A program made the translations under genes and the position numbers. 64,000 nucleotides of DNA. It comes from Microthrixaceae bacterium (GTDB lineage Bacteria > Actinomycetota > Acidimicrobiia > Acidimicrobiales > Poriferisodalaceae). This document shows, one piece after another, positions 59,308-64,000 of this stretch. The stretch spans positions 104,420 through 168,419 of the forward strand of contig WTFX01000009.1 in NCBI GenBank assembly GCA_011523825.1, given 5' to 3'. Within the stretch, counting starts at the first letter, position 1; every line of letters starts with the position of its first letter. The notes under the pieces were generated by a model. That model searched no databases. It was not told the origin of the DNA and was given only the letters and a program-made list of their open reading frames with translations.

Positions 59308-62300
59308 ATGGCACTCGCAGACTTCAAGCTCGAGGATCGCTTCGACCGCGTCGAGGGCGATGTGGCCATGTCGGGTGTGCAGGCCCTGCTGCGCGTGCTG
59401 CTGGACCAGCTCCGGGCAGACCGTCGTGACGGGCTGAGCACCGCAGCGATGGTGTCGGGCTACCGCGGATCGCCGCTGGGCGGCATCGACTCGCTCATGA
59501 CGACCAACGCCGAGGAGCTCAAGCAGAACAACATCATCTTCGAGCCCGGTCTCAACGAGGATCTGGGGGCCACGATCGTGTGGGGCAGCCAGCTCTCGAA
59601 CCGCAACTTCGAGGGCCGCTTCGACGGTGTATTGGGCATGTGGTACGGCAAGGCGCCGGGAGTTGATCGTTCCGGCGACGCGATCAAGCACGCGAACGTC
59701 TGCGGCGTCGATCCCAAGGGTGGCGTGCTGCTCGTAGCGGGCGACGACCCCGCATCGAAGTCCTCGACGCTGGCGTCGGAATCCGAGCCGGTGCTCATCC
59801 ACTACCAGACGCCGATCCTGTACCCGGGTTCGGTCCAGGAAGTCATCGATTACGGGCGCTGGGGCTACGAGCTGTCCCGCTACAGCGGCTTCTGGTCGGC
59901 GCTCAAGATCGTCACCAACGTGGCCGACGGTTACGCAACCGTGCAGGTCGGCCCCGGGCGCGTGTCGGTCGCCCGTCCCGAATTCGAATGGGAGGGCAAG
60001 CCCTGGGCGCACACCCAGCAGGACGCCCTGTTCGGCCCCAACGCGGTGCGCATGGAGCTCGAGATCCACGAGGGCCGCATGGTCGCCGTCGACGAGTTCG
60101 TGGCGGCCAACCAGCTCAACCGCCAGACCCTTCCCACCCGCGACGCCCGCATCGGCCTCGTCGCCGCAGGCAAGACCTACTACGACCTGCGCGAGGCGCT
60201 CGACCGCATGGGGCTCGACGACATCGAGCTGGAGCGCCGCGGCGTCCGCATCTGGAAGCCGGCCGTGGTATGGCCGCTCGAGCCCGCCAGCCTGCGTGAG
60301 TTCGCCAGCGGCCTCGACGTGATCGTGGCTGTGGAGGAGAAGCGCTCGATCATCGAGGCGCTCATCAAGGAGAACCTCTACGGCATGGCCGACGCGCCCG
60401 CCGTGCTGGGCAAGCGCGATCAGCAAGGAGGCTTCTGGTTCCCGGGCCACGGCGAGATGGATGCCGATCTCATCGCTCGCAAGATCCGGCCCTTCCTGGT
60501 GGACCGGCTCGGTCCCGAAGGCATCGGGCCGGCAGTGCCCGAGCGCATTACGATCCCGCTCGCCGTCACCACCTCCAAGGGCGAGAAGGCCGCCGGCCGC
60601 ACGCCGGGGTTCTGCTCGGGTTGCCCCCACAACCGATCGACCTGGGTGCCCGAAGGCTCCGAGGCTGGTGGCGGCATCGGCTGCCACGGCATGGCGGCCA
60701 TGACGCCCACCCGCAACGTCCGCGGCACCACCCAGATGGGCGGCGAGGGCTGCCAGTGGGTCGGCGCTGCGCCGTTCGTCACCATGGAGCACCGGTTCCA
60801 GAACATCGGCGACGGCACCTACCACCACTCCGGCTCGCTGGCGCTGCGCCAAGCCGTGGCCGCCGGCACCAACGTCACCTACAAGATTCTCTACAACGGC
60901 GCCGTCGCCATGACCGGCGGCCAGGACATCGACGGCGGCATGGCCGTTCCGGAGCTGACCCGCTCGGTGCACGCCGAGGGCGTCGCCAAGGTGATGGTCG
61001 TCACCGACGACCCCTCCAAGTACCCGTCCGATGCCGAGTTCGCCCCCGGCACCGACATCTGGCACCGCGACCGCATGGACGAAGCACAGCGTGTCCTGCG
61101 TGAGATCGAGGGCTGCACGGTGCTGATCTACGACCAGGCGTGTGCGGCCGAGCTGCGGCGCGACCGCAAGCGCGGCAAGGTGGCCGAGCCCAATACGCGG
61201 GTCTTCATCAACGAAGCGGTCTGCGAGGGCTGCGGCGACTGCGGCGAGAAGTCGAGCTGCCTGAGCGTGCAGCCCGTCGAGACCGAGTTCGGACGCAAGA
61301 CCCAGATTCACCAGTCGTCGTGCAACAAGGACTTCACCTGCCTGGACGGCGACTGCCCGGCGTTCATCGAGGTGGTGCCGGCGGGGAAGATCCCCACCAA
61401 GGCCACGGTGGCCACCGAGCACATCGGCGGCGACCTGCCAGAGCCCGACCGGATCGACGAGGGCAACATCTTGATGATGGGCATCGGCGGCACCGGCGTG
61501 GTCACGGTGAACCAGATGCTGGCGACGGCCGCCCTGCTCGACGGCAAGACGGCCAATGGCCTCGACCAGACAGGTCTTGCCCAGAAGGGCGGCCCGGTGC
61601 TGTCGAATCTCAAGGTTCGGCGCATGAGTGCCAACGGCGATGACGCGGCGGCCGATCACGACGGCGGCGACGAGGCCAACAAGGTTGGGCTCGGCGAGGC
61701 CGATGCCTACATCGTGTTCGATCTGCTGACCGGCACAAACCCGGCAAACCTCGACAAGGCCCTGGCCGGCAAGACGGTGGCCGTCGTGTCGTCGTCGAAG
61801 GTGCCCACCACCTCGATGGTGCGTGACACCTCCGCCGAGTTCCCCGAGTGGACGGCCTTCCAGCGGGTCATCGACGAGTCCACCAGTCCCGAGCGCAACG
61901 TCTATTTCGATGCCGGCACGCTGTCGGACAACCTCTTCCGCTCGCACATGCCGGCCAACGTGCTGGTGGTGGGCGCCGCCTATCAGGCGGGCGTGGTGCC
62001 GATCAGCGCCTCGGCGATCGAGCGGGCCATCGAGCTGAACGGCGTTGCGGTGGAGATGAACACCCAGGCGTTCCGCATCGGCCGCAAGATCGTGCTCGAC
62101 CCCGACTTCCTCGGAACGCTCGAGGTCGAGCGGGTCGGCAAGGTCAAGCGCGACACCGGCCCCTCAGGCCGTGAGCAGGACCTCATTGACACGGTGCCCA
62201 ACCAGTCCGAGGAGCTGGCACGGCTGCTGCGCATCCGGGTGCCTGACCTCGTCGCCTACCAGAACCACGCGTACGCAGCCGCCTACGCCGCGTTCATTGC

Positions 62301-62826
62301 CAAGGTGCGTGAGGCTGAGGCTGCGGCGGGCAGCGAGACGGCACTCAGCGAGGCCGTGGCCACGTACCTCTACAAGCTGATGGCCTACAAGGACGAGTAC
62401 GAGGTGGCCCGGCTGCACCGCTCGGCGGCCTTCCAGCAGGCGGTGCGCGATCAGTTCGGCGACAAGACCGATGTCACCTACAAGCTGCACCCGCCGATCA
62501 TGCGGCGCATGGGCGTCGAAAAGAAGATCGGCCTCGGCCGCTCGGGCGACATCGCGTTCGCACTGCTGGCGCGGATGAAGGGCCTGCGCGGCGGGGCGCT
62601 CGACATCTTCGGCAAGACCGCTCACCGGAAGATGGAGCGGGATCTGATCGACGAGTACCGCGGGATGATCGAACGGGCTCTCGACACGCTGAGTGCAGGC
62701 GACGAAGCCGCCTACAGCCGGGCTGTCGAGATTGCCCAGCTTCCCGACATCATCCGCGGCTACGAGGAGATCAAGGAAGCCAACGTCGAGCAGTTCCGGG
62801 CCCGCGCCGCCGACTTCGGCGCCTGA
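59308..62826 (+). CDS. Indolepyruvate:ferredoxin oxidoreductase family protein (fused subunits)
   Basis: 1172-residue fusion of the subunits of a 2-oxoacid:ferredoxin oxidoreductase, the type that oxidatively decarboxylates aryl pyruvates (indolepyruvate, phenylpyruvate) to acyl-CoA. Order: N-terminal pyrimidine-binding region (VSGYRGSPLGGIDS), CSGCPHNRSTWVPEGSEAGG, TPP-binding domain (MGGEGCQWVGAAPFV), a cysteine-rich segment near 639-685 (CEGCGDCGEKSSCL, then CLDGDCPAF) for Fe-S clusters, and the gamma-type domain from about 720 (MMGIGGTGVVTVNQML), then a C-terminal family-specific domain. ATG at 59308 has GGGGG seven bases upstream; GTG at 59266 is an alternative start. The fused form is common in aerobes. 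Confidence 0.93.
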   Translation: MALADFKLEDRFDRVEGDVAMSGVQALLRVLLDQLRADRRDGLSTAAMVSGYRGSPLGGIDSLMTTNAEELKQNNIIFEPGLNEDLGATIVWGSQLSNRNFEGRFDGVLGMWYGKAPGVDRSGDAIKHANVCGVDPKGGVLLVAGDDPASKSSTLASESEPVLIHYQTPILYPGSVQEVIDYGRWGYELSRYSGFWSALKIVTNVADGYATVQVGPGRVSVARPEFEWEGKPWAHTQQDALFGPNAVRMELEIHEGRMVAVDEFVAANQLNRQTLPTRDARIGLVAAGKTYYDLREALDRMGLDDIELERRGVRIWKPAVVWPLEPASLREFASGLDVIVAVEEKRSIIEALIKENLYGMADAPAVLGKRDQQGGFWFPGHGEMDADLIARKIRPFLVDRLGPEGIGPAVPERITIPLAVTTSKGEKAAGRTPGFCSGCPHNRSTWVPEGSEAGGGIGCHGMAAMTPTRNVRGTTQMGGEGCQWVGAAPFVTMEHRFQNIGDGTYHHSGSLALRQAVAAGTNVTYKILYNGAVAMTGGQDIDGGMAVPELTRSVHAEGVAKVMVVTDDPSKYPSDAEFAPGTDIWHRDRMDEAQRVLREIEGCTVLIYDQACAAELRRDRKRGKVAEPNTRVFINEAVCEGCGDCGEKSSCLSVQPVETEFGRKTQIHQSSCNKDFTCLDGDCPAFIEVVPAGKIPTKATVATEHIGGDLPEPDRIDEGNILMMGIGGTGVVTVNQMLATAALLDGKTANGLDQTGLAQKGGPVLSNLKVRRMSANGDDAAADHDGGDEANKVGLGEADAYIVFDLLTGTNPANLDKALAGKTVAVVSSSKVPTTSMVRDTSAEFPEWTAFQRVIDESTSPERNVYFDAGTLSDNLFRSHMPANVLVVGAAYQAGVVPISASAIERAIELNGVAVEMNTQAFRIGRKIVLDPDFLGTLEVERVGKVKRDTGPSGREQDLIDTVPNQSEELARLLRIRVPDLVAYQNHAYAAAYAAFIAKVREAEAAAGSETALSEAVATYLYKLMAYKDEYEVARLHRSAAFQQAVRDQFGDKTDVTYKLHPPIMRRMGVEKKIGLGRSGDIAFALLARMKGLRGGALDIFGKTAHRKMERDLIDEYRGMIERALDTLSAGDEAAYSRAVEIAQLPDIIRGYEEIKEANVEQFRARAADFGA

Positions 62827-62836
62827 GCCCCGCGCT

Positions 62837-63766
62837 ATGGCGGCGAACCGGCCCGAGGGGCATACGCCGAGCGCTCCTGCTTGGTGCGTGGTCGACTTCC
62901 CCGAGCTGACGGCCTACTCGATGATCTTCTCGAAGGGGCCCGGCAACGCAAACACCTTGACCGAGCTGCAGGCAGCGCTGACTGGCGGCGAGAACCGGCC
63001 AGTCCACGTCGAACGGGCCCGGGTCGTCAACTTCAGCGACGATGGCGACGACGCGGAGGAAGCGCAGGGCGACATCGAGACCGTGTTCATGGCGTATTGG
63101 GTCGATCCGGCCGTTTACGAGCGCTGGCGTGACGGCTGCGAGGTGCTTGAGCGCGCCGGGGTCTATTGCGAGACGGCGATCATTCCGGCGGAGCGCTGGG
63201 AGACCATCGCCGGCACCAAGCGCCCGCTGCCAGGCGTGCGCAACCTGACTTCAGTGGACCTCACCGAATTGCACGACTACTGGGGCGCCGCACGCGACCG
63301 CATGGCGGCCAGCGCGGACGACCCCTTCGAGGCTGCTGCGGGCTCGCCGCTGCCGGCCAACTTGTGCCTCATCCGCTCCGGCCAGAAGTGGGACGAGTGC
63401 CTCGACGACGAGCGGGAGATGTACTTCACCGACATCGAGCCGAAGCTGCGTGCCGGCATCGAGTTCCTGGCCGCCAACCGCGATTCCGGCTGCATCTCGA
63501 GTCGATTCCTGCGAGAGCAGACCATCGACGGGGAGGATCTGCAGTCCACGAGCTTCGTGGGCTGGTTTGACGACCTGGCATCGCTGGAGGCGTGGTCGAA
63601 GTCGCACTCCACGCACCTGGCCATCTTCCACTCGTTCCTCTCCACGGTGCACTTGCTGGGGCGCCCGCCCAAGCTGCGCCTGTGGCATGAGGTCTCGGTG
63701 CTGCCCGAAGGCGGCGTGGAGTTGGTGCGCTCGGAGCTGTCTCCGCTGGCCGACCTGGTGAGCTGA
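62837..63766 (+). CDS. Aldoxime dehydratase-like haem protein (phenylacetaldoxime dehydratase family)
   Basis: 309 residues. The C-terminal third is distinctive: SFVGWFDDLASLEAWSKSHS, THLAIFHSFLSTVHLLG and KLRLWHEVSVLPEGG, matching the aldoxime dehydratase (Oxd) family that dehydrates aldoximes to nitriles using a ferrous haem. The His in THLAI is the probable haem ligand and the His in LWHEV the probable acid/base. The N-terminal two thirds look family-like but more divergent (SMIFSKGPGN, YWVDPAVYERW). It is about 40 residues shorter than typical Oxd. ATG at 62837, 10 bases after the ferredoxin oxidoreductase gene, so probably cotranscribed. No nitrilase or nitrile hydratase gene is visible. 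Confidence 0.8.
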   Translation: MAANRPEGHTPSAPAWCVVDFPELTAYSMIFSKGPGNANTLTELQAALTGGENRPVHVERARVVNFSDDGDDAEEAQGDIETVFMAYWVDPAVYERWRDGCEVLERAGVYCETAIIPAERWETIAGTKRPLPGVRNLTSVDLTELHDYWGAARDRMAASADDPFEAAAGSPLPANLCLIRSGQKWDECLDDEREMYFTDIEPKLRAGIEFLAANRDSGCISSRFLREQTIDGEDLQSTSFVGWFDDLASLEAWSKSHSTHLAIFHSFLSTVHLLGRPPKLRLWHEVSVLPEGGVELVRSELSPLADLVS

Positions 63767-63770
63767 CGCC

Positions 63771-64000
63771 GTGAGTGATGGCGGTCCGATGCCCAAGCCC
63801 TTGGCGGGCCTCGATATCGCGCCCTCGGTGCTGGAACTCATCGGCGGCACACCGATAGTGCGGCTCGGCCGGGTGGCACCGCACATAGCAACCCCAGTCG
63901 TGGCGAAGCTCGAGACCTCCAACCCTGGAGGCTCTGTGAAGGATCGAGCCGCCATCGCCATGATCGACGCCGCCGAAGCCGAGGGGCGGCTGCAACCCGG
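63771..64000 (+). CDS. Cysteine synthase / PLP-dependent beta-replacement enzyme (partial, 3' end outside window)
   Basis: First 76 codons of a cysteine-synthase/cystathionine-beta-synthase family gene: VLELIGGTPIVRLGRVAP is the N-terminal signature and LETSNPGGSVKDRAAIAMI contains the PLP-binding Lys (SVKDR). Start GTG at 63771, four bases after the stop of the aldoxime dehydratase-like gene, with ATG at 63789 as an alternative. Enzymes of this family make cysteine from O-acetylserine (or O-phosphoserine) or cystathionine from homocysteine; the visible part cannot decide. Confidence 0.88.
   Translation, partial: MSDGGPMPKPLAGLDIAPSVLELIGGTPIVRLGRVAPHIATPVVAKLETSNPGGSVKDRAAIAMIDAAEAEGRLQP

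Noticed and set aside
59206..61947. Long open frame (913 codons) on the minus strand opposite the ferredoxin oxidoreductase
   Set aside because: Same reason: it is a shadow of a clearly identified gene.

Overview
This is a GC-rich, gene-dense chromosomal window from an actinobacterium. The left end carries the actinobacterial housekeeping order ispE, glmU-like, prs, rplY, pth, mfd, lipoprotein, mazG, eno, ftsB-like, (interruption), DUF501, ppx, which matches the Mycobacterium tuberculosis Rv1011-Rv1026 neighbourhood as I remember it. The presence of carbon-monoxide-dehydrogenase-type accessory genes, F420-type luciferase-like oxidoreductases, a PhyH dioxygenase, many SDRs and a DmdA-like enzyme suggests an Acidimicrobiia-like environmental lineage. 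That placement is inference; no taxonomic marker was searched. I see no IS element, prophage, CRISPR array or rRNA.

Layout. 1-11.5 kb: isoprenoid, cell-wall, nucleotide, translation and DNA-repair housekeeping genes, a 31-residue bS22-type ribosomal protein and tRNA-Gln(TTG). 11.5-25.2 kb: a block lying between the ftsB-like gene and DUF501/ppx. It has a TetR regulator, coxS and coxM, and further along the maturation genes coxD (MoxR), coxE (VWA), two XdhC/CoxI genes, a MobA-like transferase and coxG. An SDR, desaturase, aldo/keto reductase, EamA transporter, TPR protein and acyl-CoA dehydrogenase lie between them. No molybdenum large subunit (coxL) is present. 25.2-34.5 kb: DUF501, ppx, GNAT, an Fe-S PD-(D/E)XK nuclease, tRNA-Leu(TAA), a ketopantoate-reductase-like protein, P450, myo-inositol-1-phosphate synthase, a secreted protein behind a triple 11-bp operator-like repeat, and a methyltransferase.

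34.5-40.2 kb: a Rieske/thiamine-diphosphate fusion enzyme diverges from a tightly overlapping four-gene operon (SixA-like phosphatase, GcvT/DmdA-like demethylase, ornithine-cyclodeaminase-like reductase, EamA exporter). 40.2-50 kb: PPK2, a SulP transporter, SDRs, two luciferase-like monooxygenases, an MFS transporter and homogentisate dioxygenase. 50-54.9 kb: a polysaccharide-type ABC exporter diverging from a 1031-residue double glycosyltransferase. 54.9-64 kb: PhyH dioxygenase, SDR, a GrdB/PrdB-family selenoprotein read through an in-frame UGA, MFS, a fused indolepyruvate:ferredoxin oxidoreductase, an aldoxime-dehydratase-like protein and the start of a cysteine synthase gene.

The most notable observations are three. 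First, the selenoprotein gene (56686-57831) has UGA at codon 149 in a U-P-L-C motif and a 6-bp hairpin placed where a bacterial SECIS should be. Second, a TANNNT box lies most often 6-8 bases (range 5-10) before about two dozen start codons on both strands, which points to widespread leaderless transcription and fixes several starts. Third, the cox block lacks its catalytic subunit and interrupts an otherwise conserved housekeeping order.
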